Assembly: GCA_902806565.1 (NCBI GenBank)
Contig: CADCXA010000008.1
Coordinates: 1 to 64,000, forward strand
Direction of reading: 5' to 3'
DNA from: Hypoxylon rubiginosum
Taxonomy: Eukaryota > Ascomycota > Sordariomycetes > Xylariales > Hypoxylaceae
Length of the DNA stretch: 64,000 nt
The notes under the pieces: generated by a model
The model's input: the letters and a program-made list of their open reading frames with translations, nothing else
The model's database searches: none
What the model was told of the DNA's origin: nothing
Program-made: the position numbers and the translations under genes
In this document: piece after piece, positions 40,553-51,289 of the stretch
Position numbering within the stretch: position 1 is the first letter of the stretch
How the letters are laid out: the number at the start of each line of letters is the position of its first letter

Positions 40553-42301
40553 CTACTTTGACGTATCGTCCTCCCTAGCTTCTCGTCTTCCTCCTAGCGC
40601 GTTGTCACGTGTGCCGTCTCCGGACGTCACACGCTTAGAGTTGGTCTCCTGCATCTCATTTCTACCATGCAATAGCGGCATACCTGTACCCTTTGCCGTC
40701 AAAGAACCATGGTGAGTAGTTGATACCGCCATGCCCCTATCCGTAAAGATCACCGTGTCTACGCTGCTTGCAGAAGACCGAGAGTCCCAACTTTTCGCAT
40801 AATTATCTTCTGCGTGCTGGGAAACCCTTTTCTCATACTGCCATGGCTCGGTGCCGCTGCCTCCATCCTTTCCGAGGACCGTAGTCTGCGTCGCTTCGCT
40901 GCTGTACCTATCACCTGTGGAGGTTATAAATGCGTCGTCTCCGGGTACAAAGGAGAAGCCTGACAGGCTTCTCGAGTGACTAGAGTCTAGGTCGTGAGTG
41001 GCCGTCCCTTTGCCAACTTGGCCTGAGCTATGTTCGCTGGGAGGTCTGGTTCCGTCCCTAGAAGGTGGCCGGACGTTCTTACTGTCGTTGTTAGGCGCCC
41101 CTTCGCAGTCAAGAAGATTTTCTAATATATGTCGGCTAGGCTGTATTCTCCGTGTCATAGACTCTCCTCGCTTAAGCTCGACTTTGTCGCCGGTATCTGA
41201 TGCATGACAAATATCGTCCAAGAAGAGTGGCCGCGTCTCTATGTCGCGCGCCGAGCCCGTGGACGAGTTTGCTTCCTTTTTCGCCGGCAATATATCTCCG
41301 CTCGGCTTTGGGGTTACGATCCTCAAGTGTCGTGGGCGCCGGACTCCTAGACGGGGGTTGCTAAGATCTGAGGCAACATCCTGTCGCCGTATCTTCTCGC
41401 TTACGAGAAAATCATTGTCGTCGTCCAGACGGTTCGACAGAGCATCTTGGCATAGACCATTAGTATCTACGCATACAACATATTACAAACTGGGAGGTGA
41501 GCTACGCACCTTTGCTCTTTTGTAGTCCATGTTGCTTAAGTGAACTGCCACCCAGCGTCACACTCGTAGGTCTGGGTCTAGATTCGCGCGTGTTCATCCC
41601 GCATGTCGTGCCCAAAGGTGTCTCTAGAAAGCATTGTGTAAGCAATAATTGCTAAATGAGCGCTCTCAACGCGGCGAGGGAAGAGACCTGCCATGGGTTG
41701 TTGTGCCTATACTTATCCGCTTTAGTTCGGAGACGAACTGTTTTGCCTGGGGCCCGCTCCTGTCAACGACGCTGTTCGTCCTTGCCAGCGTTACTGCTTC
41801 TAGCCCATCGCTTGACGCCCTCGAGAGCAGCACCTCAAGTCTCTTGATTTCGGCTTTGTACTGGGCTTCGCGCTCTAGCCATTCCTCAGCCACCGACTTG
41901 AAATGTTCTAGATGCTTCTCGAGCGACTGCTCTGCTTCGGCGCGGGTAGCATGGACAGCCCGAACCCGCTCCTGGGCGTCAGCGAACCCTTCAATCAGGT
42001 GTAGAATATATGAATTGTATCGAACAGGGACCGGCTCTAGTACACCGTGGGTCATAAGTTCGACCTGAAGCGCCTCGACCATCTGGTCAAGCGATGGGTT
42101 GTACCAAATCCTGTCCTGGTCGCGAACGAGCAAACTGGCGTCGCTGTTACCAGTCAGGGGCTCGGGGGACGAAGAAGCGCGAGTATTTAGGCTCAAGTGG
42201 CTGGGCTTTCGAGGCGGACCGCGATCGGAAGGCCTTGGAGATATGGGCGTGGAGGGTGTACGTGGACGCTGGCCAACACGTAACCATGTGAAGTCGGCCA
42301 T
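40553..42301 (-). CDS. Fungal coiled-coil protein of unknown function
   Basis: Three exons on the minus strand: 42301 to 41671, 41623-41510 and 41466-40553, giving 552 residues. Intron 2 (41467-41509) has a clear GTGCGT donor. For intron 1 the donor is uncertain: GTTGAG at 41670 or GTATAG at 41712 both keep frame with the acceptor at 41624. The N-terminus is M-A-D-F-T-W-L-R-V-G-Q-R-P. A well-structured part (about 65-200) contains Y-N-P-S-L-D-Q-M-V-E-A-L-Q-V and a long charged helix, probably coiled coil, ending in L-E-A-V-T-L-A-R-T-N-S-V-V. The second half is Ser/Asp-rich and disordered. I recall similar uncharacterised proteins in other Pezizomycotina but no function. No membrane or signal segment. 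Confidence 0.78.
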
Positions 42302-43144
42302 GTCGTAGACGTAGAGTTATAGTGATGATGCTGGCGCCCTGGAGTATTCGCATCGGGTAAGGAGCGATAGTATAAAGGCGCGCTGCTGGTATGTTTTTGG
42401 AACTGCGGCGAGCTCGAGGTGGAGTAAGGAGGGTGGTAGAAAAAATGAGACTAAGATATCTCGAGGTCAATGGGCGAAAAGCTGGAGGTTTGGTAATTTG
42501 GTTAATGTGGTTGACGAAGAGATGTCACGGTCGGTCGGTCTCGAGAAGATACATACATTGTACAGACAATGTACAGACAATGTACGTATTATGTATGTAG
42601 ATGTACAAAGCACATAAGACGTACACAAGCCTTGGGGGAGTAACGCGTGAAGGGGAAGGGGAAAGGGAAGGGGAAGGAGGGAGGGGGGACGACGATGGAG
42701 GCAGGAGCTAGGCGTGAGGTGGAAGGTGGAAGGTGGAAGGTGGGAGGCGTGAGGCCTACTGGCAGTCCTGGAAACCTACGTTGGTTACTCACCTACCGCC
42801 TTCCACTTGCCCAAGCATTTTCATCTTATTTCACCTCGTCGTAAGTCTGAATAAATATCTTCCTACCTAGGTAGATATAGCATACGATACGACGGGGAAA
42901 ACAAACAAACAAACATAAACTCGGACGAATCCTGCTGAAGGGAATAACGCAAAATGCCTATTTTTAATTCTGAAAAGATTTCATATAAAGACACTCGCGA
43001 GATGACACCAGATGCCTGGGATCACACGACATCAACATCAACGGACGGTGCATATTTTGCATCGCTAAAGCTGTCGCTAAGGCTGTCGCTAAGGCTGTCG
43101 CTAAGGCTATCGCTATACTCATCGTGAGAAAGCCCCCTAAACCA
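42302..43144. other. Intergenic with minisatellites
   Basis: Promoter side of the coiled-coil gene. Holds a palindromic ACATTGTACAGACAATGT at 42555-42572, a purine-rich GGGGAAG/GGTGGAA tract at 42648-42750, a TACCTAGGTA palindrome at 42864-42873, and the 12-bp tandem repeat at 43060-43117. Confidence 0.6.
43060..43117. repeat. 12-bp tandem repeat
   Basis: Unit GCTGTCGCTAAG, three exact copies at 43070-43105 with degenerate units on either side. It lies about 30 bp past the stop of the NCBP3-like gene, so probably inside its 3' untranslated region. Confidence 0.85.
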
Positions 43145-44568
43145 TTAATCAAATAGGTCTCCAGCCCTCCGCCGTTGTCTCGACCTGCCTTCGAGTCCAT
43201 CTGCGAACAGCTCCTTTCTGGAGTTGGCACCAAGCTTGTCGGGAAATAATTCCTTCGCCGACTTGCCAGCACTGCCCTTGATCGCGAACCCCTGACCAGC
43301 GTTCTTCTGGCTCGCCGTGCCACGAATGTTGAAACCCGAACCCGTCGTATCCCCCACGCCGGTTATTCTGTCTGCCAGTTTACCTTTTCCTGGAACCGTG
43401 ATTCGGTCCTCGAGTTTCCGTCCACTCGACGCCGGTACGTCGCTGCTCTCATCCATCAGAGGGAGCATTATGCCCTTAGCTAACAAAGTCGCCGTGTCCT
43501 CCACATCGTCCCCAAGACGTCCTGATCCAGCACTGGATTGATCTGGGAAGAGCTCCCGAGTCTGCTTCCCATGAGACAAGCGGCTCTTGATGGCGCGTGC
43601 CCTGTCGCGGTTTCGAGCTCCTGCCGCGCCGTTTGGAATCTCATCCATCATCCGATCGCCATCTCGATCGCGAGTGGGAGAAGCTGATCTGTCCCGCCGA
43701 GACCCGTTCCTGCTAGTCGAGCCGCTAGGAAACAGCTCTTTGCCCCGATTCTCATTTCGGTAAGACGAACTCCCTGCTTGCCTGTCCCCATCGGTGTCTG
43801 GCGTATATGATCGCCTGCGACGAGGCCGTGCCTGCAACGCGCGGCTAGACAACGTGGCCTGGTCGTCGTCATACATGCTAGCGTCGAATTGGTCTACGGT
43901 ATCATCATACCCGGGATCCCGAGCCCGCCGGCGACTGATGCCATCACCGTCTCTTTCGCGATACCTCCGGGGATCGCGCCGCCGCCGCTCTTCCGGGTCA
44001 TATTCGGGGTTGAGAAGGTAGAAGCGGCTTCTCGATGCGGCGCCTGCTTGCTTTTTGTCGGTCGCCACAGCTAGACGAATCTGGAGCGAGACTTCCGGCC
44101 GCTTGGAGAAGGTTTTGGCAGGGACGAGTTTTCGCAGGGGAAGGTGAGCAACGTCTTGGACGTCCTCGAGCACCAGAGAACCGAGAGCCCGGGCAGCCGC
44201 CGCAGCTGAACTGAATAGTAGGTTGGCTGAGGAATCGTCTATCCACTCTATTCTATCTATTGGGTCTTCGGAATAGTGTTCAGCGACGTAGGCTTTGACT
44301 TCGTCGGGATTCATGACGTCGAGGCCTCTGACATGGAGTTTGGTGGGTACTGGAGTGTTTTCATCCTCCTCAACTAAGTCATCTATCTCGCCAGGAGAAC
44401 GGTCACGCTAGCGGTATAAGCATTAGTATAAACCAGATTCGCTGTGTATAGACAAAGGAAGTTAGGCCTCACATGCGTGTCTCGCGGCTCAGGGTCGGGA
44501 ATTATGGGCTCGTCGGGAACAAGGTCCACATCCACGTCCATCTCGACGTCGAGATCCATGGTGTCCAT
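43145..44568 (-). CDS. NCBP3-like cap-binding/RNA-binding protein
   Basis: Two exons, 44568-44473 and 44407-43145, giving 452 residues; ATG 44568 starts an acidic M-D-T-M-D-L-D-V-E-M tract. After the intron comes L-H-V-R-G-L-D-V, then W87-I-D-D followed by S-S-A-N-L-L-F. This corresponds to the W-L-D-D motif of the NCBP3 RRM-like domain, which in human NCBP3 is needed for cap binding. NCBP3 acts with CBP80 in mRNA processing and export. The C-terminal half is Arg/Asp/Ser-rich and disordered. It carries four repeats of K/R-E-L-F-P (near residues 255, 316, 417 and 430, the last K-E-L-F-A), a final D-L-F-D, and two L-x-D-R-I motifs. Assigned on the WIDD motif and layout; a fungal orthologue is likely, the exact partner unknown. 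Confidence 0.8.
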
Positions 44569-46481
44569 TGTATCTGACGCCAATCAGTGAATACGCGCCT
44601 GTATCGACCAGAAAAGGAACAAGCCAAGGGCTCGGAATCGGGTTGTCTTCAATATTGTCTACTGGTTGGTGGATTGGTGGGTGGATTGGGACGAGCGACG
44701 AGGTAGATTATTGTTGCGGCGCAAAAGTCGTAAAAAGGTCGAGCCTAGCTAAAAATTGCTTGCCGGTAAAAATACGTAGGTAATCGATGTAGAAACGATA
44801 ATACTAGGTACTTTTGCCTAAGCATACATAGCTGTACGTAGGTGTAAGGTGTAAGGTGTATGCTATATGCTAGCTACCACATACGTATGTAGCTACTCGC
44901 CGGGATTTTAAATATCCCGACGTTTAACCGGTGATAAGCACCTCACATTGGGGATATTGAATTGGAAAATTTACTTTGATTTAGAAAATTTTTAATACTT
45001 TATTTTGCTTATAAAATATATTTAATTTAAAGTAGCACTTGATAAATTTAAAATTTTAATACTTACATAATTGGTGGCTGTATAAATGCTTAAGTGCATG
45101 TTGATGCCGAAATATTGTATATTACACCCATACTAAAAGTTTTTTAAATTAAAGTGAATTTTCTAATTTAATGTCCCTGATGTGAGGTGCTTATTACTGG
45201 TTAAACGTTAAGATATTTGGAATCCCGGCGAGTAAGTGAATGGATTGTTTTTCTTGTGACGGGAGGCTGAAGCCGTTAAGTACTTAAGTACATGTATGTA
45301 GGTACTAACCCCACCTCCCCCATGCATACACGGATGTACCCTCATTTGTAGCTGTAGCTTCTTAGGTGGGTCTTTCAGCACATCAAATCCTAGCCCCGTC
45401 CGTAAAATACCTTATGTACCTTACTATGTACTTTCCAAGCCCAACTACAACATATATATATATATATATAGATATACACTTATATTTATGAGTTATGTAT
45501 GCCTACACAAGTATACAGTAAACCTTACCTATCTACGGTGTTATATATACACAAACGTATATGCGTAGGCATACCCATAGTGTAGGTGGTGGCTTGTTAT
45601 CTCGATACGTCGATATACATATGCATCGCATGGCATCCCTTACAGTCACCGCATAGATGTAGATGTCTGCCACCTATAAGCTACTCTGGATAGTATCATC
45701 CCACGAATTCGAAAGTGAGATATTTTCGTACTAGAATAAAAGGTAAAGTTGCCTTCGATTCCCCCCGGACCAAGCCCTCAAAGCCTGCTTACGAGGGACC
45801 ACCCGATGATAGATACACTAAGAAACCCAACTACATCGAATATATGTGTATACAACGTGCATATACACTGTATAGGAGGTAAGTATGTGGTGAAACCGGG
45901 CAAACTGCCTCGCTTCTTGTGGCTTGGGCGAGCTTGTTTTTGAACCACCAGACGTGGTCACTCTGACATTCTTGATCGTTGCTGTTCGATTTCCGTCTTT
46001 CTACCCGACCGAATCATTTCGCCGCCCATCTACTTCGCAATCCCTCCGAATAGGTGTAAGTATTTGAGCTTCGTAACCCGTCTCTCGAAATCCACCCCGA
46101 CCTCATCCCTCATCATGCCCTGAACATATTTATAATCGTCTTTGGTCACTCAGTAGCCTTCTCAAAAAAAAAAAAAATAGCCACCCAATTACCTAGGCAG
46201 TTAAGCAAGGTGCATGTGCCCGGCTAGAAGACATACGCCACCCTTGGCCGCTTGCGAAAGAGAGACAGCGACAAGGTGGGAATTGGGAGTCAACCTGGTC
46301 AGAACCTGTATATCTTCCTTTCCGCTATCTCGTTGCGCCCTGCTCCAAAGTCACAAATAAACAAAAAAGAAAGGACAAAAGAAAAGAAAAGAAAAGGGTA
46401 AAGGGAGAAAACGAAAACGCCCTCCCAATGTCTATCCGCACTTCGTCGTGCTCTATATATTGGTATATCCAAACGTCAAAT
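44569..46481. other. Intergenic region containing a MITE
   Basis: Besides the MITE at 44896-45232 it holds a GTGTAAGGT repeat at about 44840, a TA microsatellite at 45453-45470, a poly-A run at 46165-46178 and an AAAAG run at 46380-46396. No gene supported. Confidence 0.6.
44896..45232. mobile_element. MITE with 103-bp terminal inverted repeats and TA target duplication
   Basis: The left arm 44896-44998 and the reverse complement of 45130-45232 align over 103 bp without gaps and with 18 differences, all transitions. Both ends read CTCGCCGGGATT inward and are flanked directly by TA (44894-44895 and 45233-45234), the target-site duplication of Tc1/mariner-type transposons. The 131-bp centre is AT-rich and has no open frame, so the element is non-autonomous. 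All-transition divergence between arms points to RIP or other C-to-T deamination. I do not recognise the family; the ends are not the mimp ends known from Fusarium. Confidence 0.88.
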
Positions 46482-47975
46482 CTAAACCGTCTCCACTCTT
46501 CTACGAAGTTCCATAGGTGGCTGAATGCAACTTGTTCGTGGCAGCTTCTGTCGTGAGCCGTCGCTCCCTTCGTTTCCCGCCGCCGAGCTTAAGCCGGGCG
46601 CCCGCGACATCTCTGATGCTGGCCGTTTCAGGGTCGGTAGAGGCGGCACAATCTCACCTGCCGTCCGCCGATCTTCCATCTCATCGCCGTAGTCGTCAAA
46701 GTTGTCATTCGGGTCGAGCAGTGGATCGAAGGTCCAGCACTCTTCGAGGCCGTCTAGATAGCACGGCGATCGCCTGAGAAATTGCCACGAGAACGTGTCT
46801 GACAGCATGGCGATGTACAAAGACTCTACCTTGCCGTTCGGACAGCAAACGGCACAGTATTTGCGCAAGAAGTGGAGGTCATAATCCCCCGTCACCAGGG
46901 ACGGCTCTAGGGGCCGAAGCATCGGGAGACCTTGCAACGTGGTGGCGTCACACAGCCGGGCCTGTAGCGGAACCCAGTCCCTTCCTCGGAGGAGACTACC
47001 GAAAGCCTTAGATACAGCCCTCACGAAAGACTCGGCATCCGTCCCGTTGACAGCTATCATTTGGTGGCACCCGCGAGACAGGCATCGCTTATACGCATTT
47101 GTGTCCTTCTCGAAAGGGAAGGGTTGCGATGCTGTTGGGAGCAGCGACACGTGCACCGTCCACGATCCTGTTATCTCGGGCGGGTTGCCTTCCATGACTC
47201 CCCAGCGCGAGTCCGAGACTATATTCGATGCGGGATGCGCCGCAGGACTATGGCTGAAGTTGTCTGACGGGGAGCATTGCTGTGTTACAGCCCGGGTCGA
47301 GTTTTTTGACGCCTCCGAGCCTGACGTCGACCTTCGCCTACGCCTCCGGAAAGGGATGCGGGGGCTAGCCTGGTCCTCGAGCGCATCTATACGCTCCTCC
47401 AGCACCATGGATGCTTCGTCGAACTCCATGAGCCTGTCACCGAGCCCTTGCAGGGTGTCGTCGTGGCCGTCCAATCGCTCGTCCAACATAAGAAGGCGAT
47501 CTTCGTGTCCGGCCTGTCCTTTCTCGAGCTGGGCGACAGACTGCCACATCCGATCCACATTTCTGTAGCAGCCCTTCATCTCTTGATTCGTCTCGTCCCT
47601 GTTCTTCTCAACTTGCTCTTCCAGGTCCCCCAGGCGCCGAACCACGCTACCTAGTGCGCTACCGAGTCCCCTTTCATTCTCCTGGTCTAGCTGCTCTTCG
47701 AGCAGCTTGATGCGCCGTCGAAGCAGGTCAACTTCGTTCTTGTCTGGAGGCGGTTCAGCAGACTTGATGTGGTAGCATGAAAGGTGACCACAGTCACAAG
47801 TGACGCCTGGGAGGGCCCGGTTGATAGTGAAGCCGACACAGGCGCAGCGCTGCCCTTTGATTTCAGGGTTTAGTAGAATATAACGGCATTGGCCGCTGGG
47901 GAACTGATTCTCGTCGACGTGTTGTGTCGAGACCACAGGCTCAGCCCGCGGGGAGTGTGAAGAGGGTACAGACAT
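46482..47975 (-). CDS. Cys/His cluster plus coiled-coil protein of unknown function
   Basis: Single exon of 497 residues from ATG 47975. The N-terminus has a compact cluster: C30, C44, C46, C60, C62, H64, C67 and H69, in G-Q-R-C-A-C-V-G-F and C-D-C-G-H-L-S-C-Y-H. It could bind one or two zinc ions. A long coiled coil follows (about 78-202), then a basic stretch of eight arginines with one phenylalanine's neighbours (about 209-215), a disordered linker, and a globular C-terminal region (about 260-420) rich in Cys and Trp that resembles no domain I know. The C-x-C-x-G-F...C-x-C-G-H-x-x-C-Y-H pattern recurs in uncharacterised Sordariomycete proteins. The basic stretch could be a nuclear signal. 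Function unknown. Confidence 0.8.
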   Translation of the reverse strand: MSVPSSHSPRAEPVVSTQHVDENQFPSGQCRYILLNPEIKGQRCACVGFTINRALPGVTCDCGHLSCYHIKSAEPPPDKNEVDLLRRRIKLLEEQLDQENERGLGSALGSVVRRLGDLEEQVEKNRDETNQEMKGCYRNVDRMWQSVAQLEKGQAGHEDRLLMLDERLDGHDDTLQGLGDRLMEFDEASMVLEERIDALEDQASPRIPFRRRRRRSTSGSEASKNSTRAVTQQCSPSDNFSHSPAAHPASNIVSDSRWGVMEGNPPEITGSWTVHVSLLPTASQPFPFEKDTNAYKRCLSRGCHQMIAVNGTDAESFVRAVSKAFGSLLRGRDWVPLQARLCDATTLQGLPMLRPLEPSLVTGDYDLHFLRKYCAVCCPNGKVESLYIAMLSDTFSWQFLRRSPCYLDGLEECWTFDPLLDPNDNFDDYGDEMEDRRTAGEIVPPLPTLKRPASEMSRAPGLSSAAGNEGSDGSRQKLPRTSCIQPPMELRRRVETV

Positions 47976-50695
47976 ATCCGCTGTTTTAATGGTCGAGATG
48001 CAAATCTAAGGCCAAGCGGCGCCTTTGAATATGAGGCCTTGCCCCGAGGCCGCCCAGGAGTAGTAGCTCAGCGCTATGTTGTTTGTACGAGCAGCAAAAC
48101 ACCTCGAGGTTAATTAATACTATCGGATGCACCACACGAAATACAGGAGCTGGTCGGAGGGGTTTATTTGGTCCATGGAACGACTTGTGAGGCACCCATA
48201 CGCCAAAATCGTAAATGTAGGGGGAGGGTTCTGCTCACGGCCGTGGGGGGGACGCGCCTCGAATTGTGGCTCGCTCAGAAAAAAGAAAAAGAAAAAAAAT
48301 GAAGGCGTCAAGAAGGGAAGCGGGTGGGATCCTAAGATGATATAATAATAAAGGATACGACTTGGTGGTATGCTGGGAGACGAGACCGGGTCCCACAATC
48401 CGTTATCAAGCTACCCACGGGCGCTCGAGGTTAAGAAGCCGGTAAGTGGCCAGTGGAGGCTGATGTAAGTAGGGTGAGTCTCCTCGAGCAACGAACGGGT
48501 GTCGTTCTGGTACGTAGTGGCGAGCACGGGTGGACTGAGGGCGATGGCAGATAACAAGTATAGGATACCTAGATATGTATTGGACCACCGGGGAAGGAGA
48601 TGGGACCAGATTGGATAATAAGAGGGATGCAAGAGAAGAGAAAAAAAGATAGAGGGAGTACTTGAACCAACTGACGAATGTTCAAAAATGCGTGGACGGA
48701 TGTGTTCGAACGGGATCCGCTGCAGATAAACCGATAGCCTAGGGTCGAGATATCAGATAATACCGGGCAAGGATTGCGAGAGTCCGGCACAGTTCGGATC
48801 GCCAGCCCTCCTTCTTCCTCACCACTACTAGGTACTACTGCTACGTAGGTATTATTATTTATTATTATTATATGGGGGGCCTTGCTGCGGGCAAGATTAT
48901 CATGAGCCTGGCATAAAAACAGAATCGCTTGCTGCTGATCAGTGATATCTTGTAGAAGCCGAGTAGGCCCGAATCGGAAGACAAAAGTATTTGCGTTGGC
49001 TTTGGGATATTGAATGAGGGAAGAGACCACCACATACATTACATAGGGGGGGTGGGAAGCGAAGGAGGGAGGAGAGAGCCAAGGACGGGGGGAGTGGGTG
49101 ATAGGAGGTGTCGAGACAGCGACGAAGAGGGTAGTCGATTTCACATGTGCTGGGGAAGAGGACGAAGGGGTTCGAGGGGGTCCAAAAGGTTGCGGTAGGT
49201 AATGCAAAATTGGAACGCCCTCGACTTCGAGGTGACCCGCATATCCTTTGCTGCGACTCTAATCAATTATCAGAGATTTGATCAGAATCCCTGTAGAGAG
49301 GCTAACGTTGGGGATTTTTCTTCTTCTTTCCTCTTTCTTCTTATTTGACCTATTCTTTCATCTTACATGGGTACATAGTACAGCGGGTGAGAATGGGTGA
49401 GAATGGAAGCCGTGTTAGAATGTTAGAAAGCCATAGAGCCATAAAGCCACATGGATTTGCCGCAGACTTACTTTGGTACCGTAGTAGGTCGAACGGGGGG
49501 GCGGGATGGAGACTGGGAAGAACTAGAAGGGAGACGATGCTTTGACATGCATTTCCCTTGAGTATGTGTGGGGGGTCCTTTGGGTCCCCTTGGGCAAAAG
49601 TGTGGGAGTGTGGGCAGGACAGGTGGGCGATGTGGGCGATTATGGGCGATTATGGGAGCTGGAGGCCGATAAGGGACACGGGAGACGAGACCATATGGAC
49701 AATTATCATTGGACCGGCTGTTCCCATGGACATTTTCCACCCCACCCTCCCTAGAATAGCAGAATAACAGAATAGCAGAATATGTAGGCGACCCAGGTAG
49801 GTACCTAACTTGCACCATGAATGGTATATCCAAAATGTAACCGTAACCCATGCCTTGCTACATGGCTTGACAGCCAGATAGCTTAAGCACTCAATGTCGT
49901 CTTACTACATGGTAGCACGCTGTAGGAGCCCGGAGCCAGAACCAGAGCCAGGACTGGGACTGGGACTGGAACTGGGACCAGGACTAGAAATACCTAGTAC
50001 CTAAAGGATGTATGTGTAGAATTACCCAGAAACATAATAGACTGCCCGTAAAGGGCATAAAAATGAGAAGTGATGAAACTGACCGGTGAGTGATTATCCT
50101 GGCTCCTACTACTTTAATATCGATACGTTTACACGTACATATACACAGGCACAGACACGGACAATAGTCTGATATATATATATATATATAGATAGATAGA
50201 TAGTCCAGTGACTCCAGTAACTCGAGTTCCTACACGAAATCTTTCATCGGCCGGCCTTGTGCTTGTCGTTGACTTGTTCGCGTTATTATAGCATATAGCA
50301 TATACTTCGTACATTAACCTGTAAATAAACCGACCTAAGCAGCCGACCCAGGCGACAGTTACACCCCAGCTGCCCAGCCCGTGAGCGAGATACATATGCA
50401 GGTGTAGGCAGGTCAGAGAGATTCGGGAGACATGCCAAACGACGGGGGGGTTCAGTCAGTGTCAGCAATCTCGCAAACCGAACGTCAGCATCAATAACCC
50501 GCGCGCAATACACAATACACAATACACAATACACAATATGCAGTACGCAGTACGCAATACTCCAAACAGAGGGATATATGGTCCGAGTCATTAGGCGCGA
50601 TGCATCGTCGGGTACACGTATGTGTACATTAAACGGTATCGGGTCCAGCGTCCGTAGGCCATCAAGCTTCGGTATAATACAAAGGGTACGATTTT

Positions 50696-50737
50696 GGGGG
50701 GGGGGGGGGGGGGGGGGGGGAGGGGGGAGGGGTGAGG
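50696..50737 (+). repeat. Poly-G tract with G-quadruplex potential
   Basis: Twenty-five consecutive G (50696-50720), then A, six G, A and more G runs. Length in an assembly is unreliable for such homopolymers. Confidence 0.8.
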
Positions 50738-51226
50738 ATCCTTAAATGATGCAATAAATAGACTAATTCGTCGAATCCGTTGCGTAAGAATGTCTCAATG
50801 TCGTTCCAAATGTAGGTAGGTAAGTAACCGTACTCTAGCTACATGCGGGTGTAGATCGAGGTTGAGAGTCCGGGTCCCCTTATACCCCTATAACCCCTAG
50901 TCCCTAGTTTGACCCCTACATAGTACATACATATGTACATGTAGCTTTGACCCATAGCCCATACACCCAGATATCCTGATACCTGATACCACAACTGAGC
51001 AAATATGTCGATGGAGCTGGGGGCTGGGGGCTGGCAGGCTGGGGGGATGAGATAGATAGGTATGATATATATACATGTGTATGCATGGACATATGTATGT
51101 AGCATGTATGCACGTATGATTGCGCATACCTACCTGTGTAATACACAAAACCCGTGGGCAACCTCACATTGCGTGCGCAGCGGTTATCAAAACCGTGCTC
51201 GAGACAACCCCCACGCTCGTTGCTCC

Positions 51227-51289
51227 GCTCATTGCTCATTGCTCATTGCTCATTGCTCATTGCTCGTTGCTCGTTGCTCGTTGCTCGTT
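51227..51289 (+). repeat. Heptamer tandem array
   Basis: Nine units: five GCTCATT followed by four GCTCGTT, without interruption. The variant changes once, in block fashion, as expected from slippage or unequal exchange. Confidence 0.9.

Noticed and set aside
48569..49207. Minus-strand frame of 212 codons as a gene
   Set aside because: Low-complexity Ser/Pro composition, overlaps repeats, no resemblance to a family and no neighbouring exon; likely chance.
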